Source: Opitutia bacterium (GTDB lineage Bacteria > Verrucomicrobiota > Verrucomicrobiia > Opitutales > Seribacteraceae). Taken from it: a stretch of DNA of 38,038 nucleotides. The notes beneath the pieces are model-generated. The model did no database searches. It saw nothing but the letters and a program-made list of their open reading frames with translations, and was not told the origin of the DNA. Location: assembly GCA_002686835.1 (NCBI GenBank), contig NYYP01000029.1, positions 1-38,038 on the forward strand. Reading direction: 5' to 3'. A program made the translations under genes and the position numbers. Shown piece after piece: positions 25,925 through 34,852 of this stretch; the first letter of the stretch is position 1; each line of letters starts with the position of its first letter.

Positions 25925-27811
25925 CTATTGCTTATCCACCCAGCGACTTAGTCCCTCAATAACAAGAGATTGCTGATTTCCTTCTATATCAATTTGTACT
26001 TCCTCGCCCGATTTCTTGCCAAGCATACTTTGGCCCAATGGGGTAAGGTAAGATAGGATATTATTTTCAGGATCGCTATCCCAAGCACCTAATATGGTGT
26101 ATTTAAATGTCTCACCTGATCCGAGATCTTTGAGATCTACGATCGATCCAATCCCGGCAGTGTCTTGCGGTGCATCAGTAAAATCAGTGGCTTGGGCACG
26201 CATCAAGTCAGCCTGCAGTTCGGCTTGCCGGGCGAGCAAGACTTTTTGGTCATCCTTGGCCATGTGATATTCAGCATTTTCCTTGAGATCTCCAAGTTCG
26301 CGGGCCGCTTCAATCGCTTGCGAATTCGCCGGAATTTTTTCCTTTGTAATCTCATCGAGGTCGGCAAGTTTCCGATCATAACTCTCTTTGGATACGATCA
26401 GGGTTTCATCTATTGCACCACCAGATGAAGGAGTGGAATCAGAACTTTCTTCTCTATCCAACATTGATTGGATTTTTGGGAATTTCTTAATAAACCTGGC
26501 AAGCAACGAACGTTTTGTGAGGTCTTCGAATCCTGGGTTAAGCATAAGTGCCTGAGCCAGATCCTTTGCATTTTCCTCAGTGCCCTTACCCAGAATGTCG
26601 GCAACTAATTCCCGGTCGTCTGATAAGACTTCTGCCAAGGGTATCCTACGGCTGGTTGCATTTTTAAGGGACTCATAATCAATGGCAGAAAAAACTGCAG
26701 TAAGTAATCGAGGATTAATCATTTCTCCGATTAAGTCCTGAAATTTTGCAAGCCTGCGAAATTTTAACATCCACAGCAAAACAGGTGCTTTGAGGTTTTG
26801 TTCGTCCAACCATGAATTGAGCGAAGAAATTAAGAGTTTTGACTCTTCCCGATCGATTAAGAAATGGGCACATTCACCCGAAAATTTAACCGCTGTATGC
26901 TGCAACAAATTCAGTACAATATTTTTCCAGTCATCCGGGTAGGTTCGGGCAACAAGATCGAGAAATCTTGAATGGAATTTTGCCGGCATCAAATCTGCGA
27001 GAGCGGGCAAATCATCTTCACACTCCTTGAGGATGGATGCTGATGTGGGTTCCAACTTTTCAACATCTTCTTCCACATCACGGGCGAGGTTGTTGCGCAC
27101 CCAGATACCGTACAAACGATCGGCCTGACTGAGGTTTTTTGCCTCCATTATGGCAATGGTGAGGTCATGGAGAACTTGGGGGAGATCGGCTTTTAGATCT
27201 TCTTTTTCTGAAGCTAAATCAAACAGTCTTTCTGCTAATACAATTTTTTCATAAGATCGTTTTTCCTCAAAGAAGTCCTGCAAAATTTCCTGTTCAGGCT
27301 TAACCGGTTCATCCCTAAGTACATAGGGTTCATTCTTCTTATTTGGAACTGCAATACGCGGATCCTTGATGAGTACCTTCTTGGTTGCTGTCCACCAACG
27401 TTTTGCCTTTGCAGCACCGAACATGTAACCAAGAATTCTTTCAATATCACGGGTGTTCATGCACCCATCATTCCCCTGCTCCAAAATCTTGATGATTAAC
27501 TCAGCGGGCTCTTTTTTGGCAATTTTTTCAATTTCCTCGGTATTTTTGCGATGTTGAGCGAGAATATGATTTTCGGAAAGAAGATCCAATTTATCGATAC
27601 AAAATACCGGATCCATTGCATGACTGGTGCGCTCATCGTCCTCAAAATCGATAAGAATCATACCACGATCGTCATCAAATCCTGAGATAATCCCGAATCC
27701 CCAACTACGATGAATGCAGTATGTTCCTGGATTCATAGATTCTAGGATTGGGCGTGAGGACTCGAGGGATGGATCTTTCTCGACCAAGCGATCGATAACT
27801 TCAGTATTCAT
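25925..27811 (-). CDS. greA: Long GreA-domain transcription elongation factor
   Basis: This protein has 628 residues, whereas ordinary GreA has about 160. Residues about 469-628 are a complete GreA: a coiled-coil hairpin 'ESYDRKLADLDEI' to 'RQAELQADLMRAQ' with the acidic tip 'GDLKENAEYH' (D and E that coordinate Mg in RNA polymerase), then the FKBP-like part 'GIGSIVDLKDLGSGETFKYTILG' and 'SPLG-like' 'TPLGQSMLGKKSGEEV'. The N-terminal part starts with a small Tudor/CarD-like beta segment, 'GTYCIHRSWGFGIISGFDDD', and continues as a helical region of about 400 residues. Chlamydial GreA proteins are similarly long, which supports PVC ancestry. It should rescue backtracked RNA polymerase. The role of the extension is unknown. 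Confidence 0.88.
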   Translation of the reverse strand: MNTEVIDRLVEKDPSLESSRPILESMNPGTYCIHRSWGFGIISGFDDDRGMILIDFEDDERTSHAMDPVFCIDKLDLLSENHILAQHRKNTEEIEKIAKKEPAELIIKILEQGNDGCMNTRDIERILGYMFGAAKAKRWWTATKKVLIKDPRIAVPNKKNEPYVLRDEPVKPEQEILQDFFEEKRSYEKIVLAERLFDLASEKEDLKADLPQVLHDLTIAIMEAKNLSQADRLYGIWVRNNLARDVEEDVEKLEPTSASILKECEDDLPALADLMPAKFHSRFLDLVARTYPDDWKNIVLNLLQHTAVKFSGECAHFLIDREESKLLISSLNSWLDEQNLKAPVLLWMLKFRRLAKFQDLIGEMINPRLLTAVFSAIDYESLKNATSRRIPLAEVLSDDRELVADILGKGTEENAKDLAQALMLNPGFEDLTKRSLLARFIKKFPKIQSMLDREESSDSTPSSGGAIDETLIVSKESYDRKLADLDEITKEKIPANSQAIEAARELGDLKENAEYHMAKDDQKVLLARQAELQADLMRAQATDFTDAPQDTAGIGSIVDLKDLGSGETFKYTILGAWDSDPENNILSYLTPLGQSMLGKKSGEEVQIDIEGNQQSLVIEGLSRWVDKQ

Positions 27812-27824
27812 TAAGGCTAGTTTG

Positions 27825-27848
27825 TAAGTTCAGTTTTCTAAGTTCAGT
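27825..27848. repeat. Direct repeat upstream of the GreA-domain gene
   Basis: TAAGTTCAGT occurs at 27825-27834 and again at 27839-27848, a 14-base period, within the 85-base gap upstream of the minus-strand greA start. It could be a regulator site or chance in a short AT-rich region. Confidence 0.4.
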
Positions 27849-27896
27849 CCCGTCAATCATTATCAATCATGCAAAAAATGGCGAGTGAAAAGAAGT

Positions 27897-29231
27897 CTAG
27901 TGAGCAGATCGCAAACTTCTGCTTCCGGCAGATTGCGTAACCGAAAATAAAACAACCGCAGGAAAAACTAACCAAATTGCACCAACTAAGTATGCAATTG
28001 ATGACCCGTAGGTAAAATAAATCATCCCCGCAGAAAGGGGTCCAATGGATCGGGCAATCGAACCACAGGAACGGAAGATTCCCAAATTTATTCCCTGCTC
28101 AGAGTCTTTCGAACTCAGTGATGTTAGGGCTGTCAAGGTAGGACTGATCAGGGCAACCCCTGATGACATCAATACAAGTCCTGGATAAAACCAAAAATAA
28201 GATTGAGCATAAGAAATTACCAAAAATGCAACAACTCCGATTACAATTCCCAAATGTGCCATATTTCGCTCTCCCATCCGGCCAACAAAGCGCCTGACCA
28301 CAAAGCCTTGAACCAAAATCAGGGTACCCCCGATCAGTAAAAACATCTCCCCCAAATCTTTGGGTGAAAATGAGAATCTTTCCACAGCAAGAAATGTCAG
28401 AGTGAATTCCATACCAGAAAAGGAAACCATGTAGAGTAGGTAAGTCATGCAAGTCCGACGGGCATCTGGACTAGTCACCTCTCCTATCTTGCAAACCGCA
28501 GGCAGAAAAGATGTCGATTGACTTCTCTTTTCGTTGGCAAGGGTTTCAGTAAATCCAACTGACAACCATAGCAGGTTGATTAATGCCAGTCCAAAACTGA
28601 TAGTGGCCGCTGCAGAAAATTTATGCATCCCAAAAAAAACAAGTTCTGAATTCGACCAGTCCCACTGAGAAGCAATCCCACCCAACGCTGGACCCAGAAC
28701 AAATCCAAGTCCAAAAGCTATACCCACAAAAGCCATGCCTTTTGACCTTTTCTCCCGGGTGGTTACATCGGCAATTGCCGCCGTTGCCACCGAGATATTA
28801 CCTCCTGCCATACCACCGATGACACGGGAAAGTAAAAGTAACCAGAAATCCCCCGCCATGATCCATAGAAAATAACCGATTGCAGTCCCGGTAAGGGTGA
28901 TCAGTAAAATTGGTTTCCGTCCATACCGATCAGAAAGACCACCCCAAATTGGTGCAAAGAAAAATTGAAGGGCGGCATAAAGAGAGCCGAGCACTCCGCC
29001 AAATATGACGGTTTCCAGTCGGAAACTGGGATTACCCAACAAGGAATCATAACCAAATTCTCTAACCCAAATGACAAATTTCGACAGTATTCCCCCCTCC
29101 ATGCTTTCCTCCAAAAAGAGATAATGATCCAGCATATCCGGAAACAGGGGAAAGATAATCGAGAACCCGACCATATCCAAAAAAATGGTCAGAAACACGA
29201 TCCCAAAAACAGACCGCTTTGAATTATTCAC
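27897..29231 (-). CDS. MFS transporter, TetA-like
   Basis: This 444-residue protein has twelve predicted membrane segments. MFS motif A is present in loop 2-3 as 'GGLSDRYGRKPILL', and 'GMAFVGIAFGLGFVLGPALGG' resembles the antiporter motif C. The N-terminal 'FLDMVGFSIIFPLFP' is typical of TetA/drug:H+ antiporter subfamilies. An extended loop between spans 1 and 2 ('EESMEGGILSKFVIWVREFG') is seen in some PVC homologues, as far as I recall. The substrate is unknown. The start overlaps the end of coaD by 8 bases on the same strand, indicating cotranscription with no obvious functional link. Confidence 0.9.
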   Translation of the reverse strand: MNNSKRSVFGIVFLTIFLDMVGFSIIFPLFPDMLDHYLFLEESMEGGILSKFVIWVREFGYDSLLGNPSFRLETVIFGGVLGSLYAALQFFFAPIWGGLSDRYGRKPILLITLTGTAIGYFLWIMAGDFWLLLLSRVIGGMAGGNISVATAAIADVTTREKRSKGMAFVGIAFGLGFVLGPALGGIASQWDWSNSELVFFGMHKFSAAATISFGLALINLLWLSVGFTETLANEKRSQSTSFLPAVCKIGEVTSPDARRTCMTYLLYMVSFSGMEFTLTFLAVERFSFSPKDLGEMFLLIGGTLILVQGFVVRRFVGRMGERNMAHLGIVIGVVAFLVISYAQSYFWFYPGLVLMSSGVALISPTLTALTSLSSKDSEQGINLGIFRSCGSIARSIGPLSAGMIYFTYGSSIAYLVGAIWLVFPAVVLFSVTQSAGSRSLRSAH

Positions 29232-29715
29232 CGGTTACCCCCGATCTCTCCTTAAGGGCCAATCGAACATTCTCAGGAACCAAACCGGTTTCTTGTTCCC
29301 CATATCGGTGCACCTGTTTGATCAGTTGTGAACTGGTAAAGAAATACTTCTGACTGGGCATAAGAAAAATTGTTTCCAAACTGGCATCGAGGTGCCTGTT
29401 CATCTGAGCCATCTGAAACTCATACTCAAAATCAGATATCACCCGCAAACCTCTCACAAGAACCGATGCTCCCTTGCTGCGGGCATATTCAACTAATAAA
29501 CCATCAAATAATTCCACTGAAACATTGGAAAAAGAATCTAAATTTTCCTGCACCATGGTAACCCTTTCCTCGGGGGAAAACATGGTACTTTTGGCCGAAT
29601 TCCCTGAAGCAACCGCCACAATTACCCGATCAAACAGACGAGATGCACGAAGCAAGACATCCAAATGTCCATGGGTTACGGGATCAAAAGTGCCAGGGTA
29701 CAATGCAATAGCCAT
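29224..29715 (-). CDS. coaD: Pantetheine-phosphate adenylyltransferase
   Basis: This 163-residue protein catalyses the fourth step of coenzyme A synthesis, 4'-phosphopantetheine plus ATP to dephospho-CoA. The nucleotidyltransferase motif is 'YPGTFDPVTHGHLD' (T/H-x-G-H type). 'VRGLRVISDFEYEFQMAQMN' and the late 'FFTSSQLIKQVHRYG' are diagnostic for CoaD. Length matches the family. It is the first gene of a minus-strand pair with the MFS transporter and is divergent from pgsA. Confidence 0.96.
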   Translation of the reverse strand: MAIALYPGTFDPVTHGHLDVLLRASRLFDRVIVAVASGNSAKSTMFSPEERVTMVQENLDSFSNVSVELFDGLLVEYARSKGASVLVRGLRVISDFEYEFQMAQMNRHLDASLETIFLMPSQKYFFTSSQLIKQVHRYGEQETGLVPENVRLALKERSGVTGE

Positions 29716-29817
29716 TATTTCTTTTCTATCGATTATCCCTCCACAAGTCCATAACCAAGGAAACTTTTGCTTGTGATTGCAAACATTCCAGTAAGGCTCT
29801 AGAGAGCACAGTCTGTA

Positions 29818-30435
29818 ATGAATTTACCAAATCTTCTCACCTTATCCAGAATCCCGCTGATGGTCATCGTGGTTGCTTTGCTCCATCCATGGGATGGAGA
29901 ACCAATCCCATGGGCTTCAACGGTAGCCTTGGTCATGTTTTTATTCGGTGCATTGACTGACTGGCTGGACGGCTGGTTGGCCAGGCGGTTAGGCCAAGTT
30001 TCTGATTTTGGAAAATTTATGGACGCATTGGTAGACAAAATTTTCACCATGGGTACTTTTGTCAGTCTGCTCGCCTTGGGCATAGTTGGCATCTGGGCTT
30101 TATTTCCCATTTTATTAATTCTATCACGGGAATTCCTTATCACGGGACTCAGATTAGTGGCCGCAGCTCAGGGAATGACCTTAGCCGCAGAAAAGGTAGG
30201 GAAAGTAAAAACGGTAATGCAAATTGCATCGATCAGTTTATATCTTTTAAATGTTGCTATTATGCATGATCTTTCCCGGATAAAAATATCCGAAGGCTTA
30301 GTCAACTGGACTGAAATTATCGGACAGGCTGCTCAGCTAACTCTCATTCTTGCCTGCCTGTTGACAGTTTATTCTGGTCTTAATTATTTAGTTAAATACT
30401 GGAGTGTTTTTACCACGAGTAACTCCCAGGATTAA
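29818..30435 (+). CDS. pgsA: CDP-diacylglycerol-glycerol-3-phosphate 3-phosphatidyltransferase
   Basis: This 205-residue membrane protein makes phosphatidylglycerophosphate. The CDP-alcohol phosphotransferase signature D-x-x-D-G-x-x-A-R is seen in 'DWLDGWLARRLGQVSDFGKFMDALVDK', with the terminal G-x-x-x-D-x-x-x-D. The N-terminal 'MNLPNLLTLSRIPLMV' is typical of PgsA. The next gene encodes PgpA three bases downstream, so two consecutive steps of phosphatidylglycerol synthesis are encoded together. Confidence 0.94.
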   Translation: MNLPNLLTLSRIPLMVIVVALLHPWDGEPIPWASTVALVMFLFGALTDWLDGWLARRLGQVSDFGKFMDALVDKIFTMGTFVSLLALGIVGIWALFPILLILSREFLITGLRLVAAAQGMTLAAEKVGKVKTVMQIASISLYLLNVAIMHDLSRIKISEGLVNWTEIIGQAAQLTLILACLLTVYSGLNYLVKYWSVFTTSNSQD

Positions 30436-30438
30436 TAG

Positions 30439-30936
30439 ATGAACAACCTAGTTCTTTTTCTTGCCACTCTCGGCCCGATTGGCACAAAACTGCCTGCCCC
30501 AGGAACAATGGGTTCTTTGTTTGGCACTCTGCTTTTTGCTTTCTTCACTGTGGGTCTAGGTTGGTCCGTCCATATGATTGCGGTTGGTTTTATCCCTCTT
30601 TTTCTTCTTGGTATTCCCTTGTGTACCAAAGCAGAAATTTTGCTCGAGCAAAACGACCCCGGAGAAGTTATATGGGACGAGTTTGCGGTCATACCATTTA
30701 TTTTTCTCCCCCTTTCTCCCCTTTTTGAAAATGCCGGCTACGAGGAGACCTACATTTGGCTATTGGTTGGATTTGTTCTTTTCCGTTTTTTTGATGTGCT
30801 CAAGCCATGGATTATTCGGTCTGCCCAAAAGTTTCCCCGCGGACTGGGAATCATGCTAGACGATCTCCTTGCCGCACTTGCTTCCTCCTTAGTCTTATGG
30901 GCAGCCAAAACTTTTTCTTTGTCTTTTCTCCCTTGA
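30439..30936 (+). CDS. pgpA: Phosphatidylglycerophosphatase A
   Basis: This 165-residue membrane protein dephosphorylates phosphatidylglycerophosphate to phosphatidylglycerol. Family motifs are 'GPIGTKLPAPGTMGSLFG' at the N-terminus, 'DPGEVIWDEFAV' and 'FRFFDVLKPWIIRSAQKFPRGLGIMLDD', with Asp/Glu residues for the metal. AGGA lies a few bases before the ATG. It lies three bases after pgsA and eighteen before the HPr gene. Confidence 0.94.
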   Translation: MNNLVLFLATLGPIGTKLPAPGTMGSLFGTLLFAFFTVGLGWSVHMIAVGFIPLFLLGIPLCTKAEILLEQNDPGEVIWDEFAVIPFIFLPLSPLFENAGYEETYIWLLVGFVLFRFFDVLKPWIIRSAQKFPRGLGIMLDDLLAALASSLVLWAAKTFSLSFLP

Positions 30937-30954
30937 ACGATCTAAATCGGTTAT

Positions 30955-31248
30955 GTGAGCGATAATTCTTCAGGCGATGTGCATTCTTTTACTCTCGAAG
31001 TGAGTAATAAAATGGGTGTGCATGCCAGACCCGCAGCCATGATTGTGCGGGTTGCCTCAGAATTTTCTGGTGAAGTTTGGGTGACTAAAAAAGATGGTGA
31101 CCGGGTAAATGCAAAAAGCATTATGGGAATTATGATGCTGGCTGCTGCCCGTGGGTCTGAGCTTACTTTTGAATGTTCTCATTCTGAGGCTTCGGAACTG
31201 GAAAAACAAATGTCTGATCTTTTTGCGTCCAAATTTCAGGACGAGTAA
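30955..31248 (+). CDS. ptsH: HPr phosphocarrier protein
   Basis: This 97-residue protein starts at GTG 30955. The ATG two bases earlier is followed by an immediate stop. The phosphorylated His is H23 in 'MGVHARPAAMIV', and 'NAKSIMGIMMLAAARG' holds the Ser equivalent to Ser46, the HPr-kinase site. It accepts phosphate from enzyme I, which is encoded by the convergent gene 28 bases away. No sugar-specific EII gene is in the window. Cotranscription with pgsA-pgpA looks likely from the spacing. Confidence 0.94.
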   Translation: MSDNSSGDVHSFTLEVSNKMGVHARPAAMIVRVASEFSGEVWVTKKDGDRVNAKSIMGIMMLAAARGSELTFECSHSEASELEKQMSDLFASKFQDE

Positions 31249-31276
31249 GCTTCCTTACTTTACAGAAGCCCGGTTT

Positions 31277-33052
31277 TTATCTTGGTACCGATGCCTCGGA
31301 TATCCGATCCTCGTAAAAGTTTTTGATCAACTCCTTTACTTCAGAAGGACGTTGCTTGGATTCTGCATCCAGGGTAATTTTTTCTACATCATCCTGAGAA
31401 AACCGACGGGCAAAAAATTTCATTTCAGAAACCATTGCGGCAGATGCACTAAATGAATCAAAACCCAAACCGATCAAGAGGGGAAGAAAATGGGGGTCCC
31501 CCGCAATTTCTCCGCACACTGTAACCGGAATTCCCTTGGCACTAGCAACCTTGGCCACTTGCTTAAGGGAGCGCAGGACCGCAGGGTGATGAGGCTCATA
31601 AAGAAATGCAATTTCGTTATTAACCCGGTCAACAGCCAGTAAGTATTGAACTAAATCATTTGTTCCAACACTAAAAAAATCAGACTCCTCAGCGAGCAAA
31701 TCACAAATTGCGACCGCAGCGGGTGTTTCTATCATACACCCTATCTTGATTGCCGGATCATATGTTTCTCCACGACGCGATAATTCTTCCTTTGCCTCCG
31801 CAATCAGTTCTTTTGCACGAACTACCTCTCCAATACCAGAGATCATAGGCAATAAAATGCGCACATTTCCATGTGCACTTGCTCGCAGGATTGCCCGTAA
31901 TTGATCTAAAAAAACATTAGGATTACTCAGGCAATAACGAATTGCACGAAATCCCATAAATGGATTGGCCTCTTTCTGTTGGTTCCAACCGTTTAAAATC
32001 TTATCTCCTCCCAGATCCAAGGTACGGATGGTCAATGTTTGATCACCCGAGGACTTTACCATCTTTAAATATTCTTGGTACTGGTAGTCCTCGGAAGGAA
32101 GGGAATTAGTTCGTAAAAAGAGCGATTCCGTGCGGTACAGACCAACCCCCAGGCATCCTAACTTCAAGGCCTTACTGACTTCTTCGGGCGTGTCAGCATT
32201 GGCCCAGATGTCTAGCTTCTTCCCGTCCAAAGTTTGGGCAGGCAAGCTGGATTCCTCACCCACGAGATTGAGAAGTTTACGCCTTTGAACATCGACTTTA
32301 CCATAGCGAAACAAAGTGGTCTCACTCGGATTAATGATCGTAACTCCCTCAAATCCATCGATCAATAATTCGTCTCCATCGCATAATTTGTCGGTCAGGC
32401 TACGCAATCCCACCACTGCAGGTACCCCGCTTGCGCGTGCCATAATTACTGCATGACTTGTTTGGCCCCCCAAATCGGTCGCAATCCCGAGGATTTTCGA
32501 ACGATCCAATGCCGCGGTATCCGAGGGAGTAAGATCTTCTGAAACCAAAACCTTGGGCTCATCCAGAAATGCTGTGCCTGATGCAGTGGTGCCGGAAAGA
32601 CAACGTTGCAACCTACGGGAAATGTCCCGTAGATCGACTGCCCGTTCCCGTAGGTATTTATCCTCCAACTGATCGAAAAAAGCGAGGTATTTCTCAGTCA
32701 CCCGATGTACACATTTTTCCACATTTTGCCCGGATTCTTTGATCTCTTTTTTTACATCTTCTATTAAAGCTCTATCCTCCAATACCAGCATATGAGCATC
32801 GAATATCCCTGCTTCTTTCTCACCCAGATTTTTAGCTACATCCTCACGAATTTCGCGAATTTCAGACTTGGTCATTTCCAGAGCTTCAAGAAACCTCTTA
32901 ATCTCTTCCTCTTGGTCTGATTCGCTTACTTCGTAGGTTGCAACTTGTACTTCGTCATGGAGAAAGCGAAATACGCAACCATGTGCAATTCCCGGAGATG
33001 CGGGAATCCCAAAAAGCATAAGTTCTGATTTTTCAGTTTTTTCCTGAATCAT
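31277..33052 (-). CDS. ptsI: PTS enzyme I (phosphoenolpyruvate-protein phosphotransferase)
   Basis: This 591-residue cytoplasmic protein transfers phosphate from phosphoenolpyruvate to HPr. The N-terminal domain starts 'FGIPASPGIAHG'. The phosphorylated His is H200 in 'LGGQTSHAVIMARASGVPAVVG'. The C-terminal PEP-binding barrel shows 'GVGLYRTESLFL', 'RTLDLGGDK', 'FMGFRAIRYCL', 'FFSVGTNDLVQYLLAVDR' and the catalytic Cys in 'VCGEIAGDP'. Length is close to the usual 570-580. It is convergent with ptsH and 84 bases downstream of ispE on the same strand. Confidence 0.96.
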   Translation of the reverse strand: MIQEKTEKSELMLFGIPASPGIAHGCVFRFLHDEVQVATYEVSESDQEEEIKRFLEALEMTKSEIREIREDVAKNLGEKEAGIFDAHMLVLEDRALIEDVKKEIKESGQNVEKCVHRVTEKYLAFFDQLEDKYLRERAVDLRDISRRLQRCLSGTTASGTAFLDEPKVLVSEDLTPSDTAALDRSKILGIATDLGGQTSHAVIMARASGVPAVVGLRSLTDKLCDGDELLIDGFEGVTIINPSETTLFRYGKVDVQRRKLLNLVGEESSLPAQTLDGKKLDIWANADTPEEVSKALKLGCLGVGLYRTESLFLRTNSLPSEDYQYQEYLKMVKSSGDQTLTIRTLDLGGDKILNGWNQQKEANPFMGFRAIRYCLSNPNVFLDQLRAILRASAHGNVRILLPMISGIGEVVRAKELIAEAKEELSRRGETYDPAIKIGCMIETPAAVAICDLLAEESDFFSVGTNDLVQYLLAVDRVNNEIAFLYEPHHPAVLRSLKQVAKVASAKGIPVTVCGEIAGDPHFLPLLIGLGFDSFSASAAMVSEMKFFARRFSQDDVEKITLDAESKQRPSEVKELIKNFYEDRISEASVPR

Positions 33053-33136
33053 GAGTGAATTTTTTTAACCAACAGTTGATAATGCCCTAATTTCGCTTTC
33101 AGGGAAAACAAAATCTTCGTAACTCAATTAGATAAA

Positions 33137-34051
33137 TTAATGAATGATTTCTGTAAACTTGACCCAAGAATCGTCTCCCCATGCTTGATAGATGAGACTT
33201 TCCAAAGCAGCGACTCGTTCAAATTCATCTGGAATCAATACAAAACAACAACTCCCACTTCCAGACATCTGGGGAGCCAGTCCGAAAGTTTTTTTAATCT
33301 TTTCAAAGATGGCAGAGAAGTACCTGTGCTTGTAAAATACCGCACTTTCCAAATCATTATGTAAAAATTCTGTTATGGATATTTTTTGCTTTTCCCACAT
33401 CCCTAAGCGGGTATGCACCCATTCAACGGAAGAGAATTCATTGGTTTGCGACAATCTCTGAAACACATCCGGAGTCGAAAGCCCAATATTTGGGCGAAAC
33501 AACAAGACTTTTTGGCCAATTAAATTATGAGCGGCACTATGATTGATAGTGCGAACCATTTCCCCCCTACCCTCTGCCATACACAATCCATTCTCTAAAA
33601 AGCTTGGACAATCCGAACCAATTTCAGCCGCCATTTTAATAATTTCTTTTCTGGAAAGTTTTTCATCCCCGAGCTCGTTCATTGCCAGAAGAGCAGACAC
33701 TGCATCCGAACTACCACCGCCCAATCCCGACATAGGCGGAAGCTGCTTATGTAAAATAAGATCAACCCCCCAATCCTCTCCTCTTTTAAGAAGCCATTTT
33801 TTCACTGCGATGCAGGCTAAATTATTTTCTGTTTCGAGATCTTTATATTCCGGGCATTTTATCTTTATACCCCTCTCCCCGTTCTTCCTCCGAATTTCTA
33901 AGCTGTCTGCTATGGAAAGTTTTCCCAAAACGCTACAAAGTTCATGGTATCCATCATCCCGTTTACCCATTACCGCCAAAAAAAGGTTAATTTTTGCGGG
34001 TGCAAAAACTTTCACCATACCAGCAGATCTCTCTGAAATTCTTTCAACCAT
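33137..34051 (-). CDS. ispE: 4-diphosphocytidyl-2-C-methyl-D-erythritol kinase
   Basis: This 304-residue GHMP kinase phosphorylates CDP-methylerythritol in the MEP isoprenoid pathway. Motifs are 'APAKINLFLAVMGKRDDGYHEL' near the start, the ATP loop 'PPMSGLGGGSSDAVSALLA', and 'APQMSGSGSCCFVL' at the end. An internal ATG (34016-34018, 'MVKVFAPAKINL') would give the more usual N-terminus, so the first 11 residues are doubtful. ispD and ispF lie close by on the other strand. Confidence 0.95.
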   Translation of the reverse strand: MVERISERSAGMVKVFAPAKINLFLAVMGKRDDGYHELCSVLGKLSIADSLEIRRKNGERGIKIKCPEYKDLETENNLACIAVKKWLLKRGEDWGVDLILHKQLPPMSGLGGGSSDAVSALLAMNELGDEKLSRKEIIKMAAEIGSDCPSFLENGLCMAEGRGEMVRTINHSAAHNLIGQKVLLFRPNIGLSTPDVFQRLSQTNEFSSVEWVHTRLGMWEKQKISITEFLHNDLESAVFYKHRYFSAIFEKIKKTFGLAPQMSGSGSCCFVLIPDEFERVAALESLIYQAWGDDSWVKFTEIIH

Positions 34052-34129
34052 TGAAGATCAGTTAAGAATACTCAGCAAAATAAAGAGGGGCGATACAAGA
34101 ATTGAATTGGCTCAAAAATCTACTCGGGC

Positions 34130-34846
34130 ATGATGGTAGACAAAATGAGCGACTCGTCCCCGGATATTATTCTCGCCCTCGATTTGGAAAATCGTGAGCA
34201 AATCAATCAAGTTCTCCAGAAAACTGGTGATCGTTTAAATTGGGTAAAGGTTGGTCTCCAAAGCTTTCTTCGCGAAGGCAAGGCATTAGTCCATGAATTA
34301 GCTGATTCTGGCAAAAATATCTTTCTTGATTTAAAATTGCATGACATTCCAAATACTATGGCAAAAGCACTGGAAAGTCTTTCAGAACTTCCTGTAGGTA
34401 TGATTACGCTCCATGCCGGAGCCGGTCCGGAAGCTCTTGCCCGGTGTTCCCAATTCGCTCGGGAAAATATTCCCAATGTCACCCTGCTTGGAGTAACTGT
34501 ATTAACATCGACCAATCAACAAGGATTGGAGGCAGTTGGGGTTAAGGACCCGATCGAGGATCAGGTTTTACGCCTGGCCCAGTTGGCGGTGGACCAAGGA
34601 ATTGGTGGCATTGTTTGTTCCCCTCTCGAACTGCCGCGACTTCGCCAAGCTCTTCCCTCGTCAATAACTCTGGTAACTCCGGGCATTAGACCGGCCAATG
34701 CTGATACTGGTGATCAAAAACGGATAATGACTCCCAGACAGGCAAAACTGGCAGGAGCAAACTATCTTGTCATTGGTCGGCCTATCCTCGCCGCCACCGA
34801 TCCTAAAATGGCCCTCGATTCGATCCTTGAAGAACTTTCAGATTAA
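34130..34846 (+). CDS. pyrF: Orotidine 5'-phosphate decarboxylase
   Basis: This 238-residue protein carries out the last step of UMP synthesis. The catalytic Asp/Lys array is in 'IFLDLKLHDIPNTMAKA', preceded by 'WVKVGLQSFLREG'. The closing phosphate loop is 'TPGIRPANADTGDQKRIMTPRQA' and then 'YLVIGRPI'. Two ATGs at the start (34130, 34133) and another at 34145 leave the exact start open. It heads a tight plus-strand group with ispD and ispF. Confidence 0.95.
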   Translation: MMVDKMSDSSPDIILALDLENREQINQVLQKTGDRLNWVKVGLQSFLREGKALVHELADSGKNIFLDLKLHDIPNTMAKALESLSELPVGMITLHAGAGPEALARCSQFARENIPNVTLLGVTVLTSTNQQGLEAVGVKDPIEDQVLRLAQLAVDQGIGGIVCSPLELPRLRQALPSSITLVTPGIRPANADTGDQKRIMTPRQAKLAGANYLVIGRPILAATDPKMALDSILEELSD

Positions 34847-34852
34847 TTGATC

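Noticed and set aside
31249-31278. Terminator between ptsH and ptsI
   Set aside because: GCTTC/GAAGC gives only a five-pair stem with an 11-base loop, and CCGG separates it from the T-run; too weak to call.
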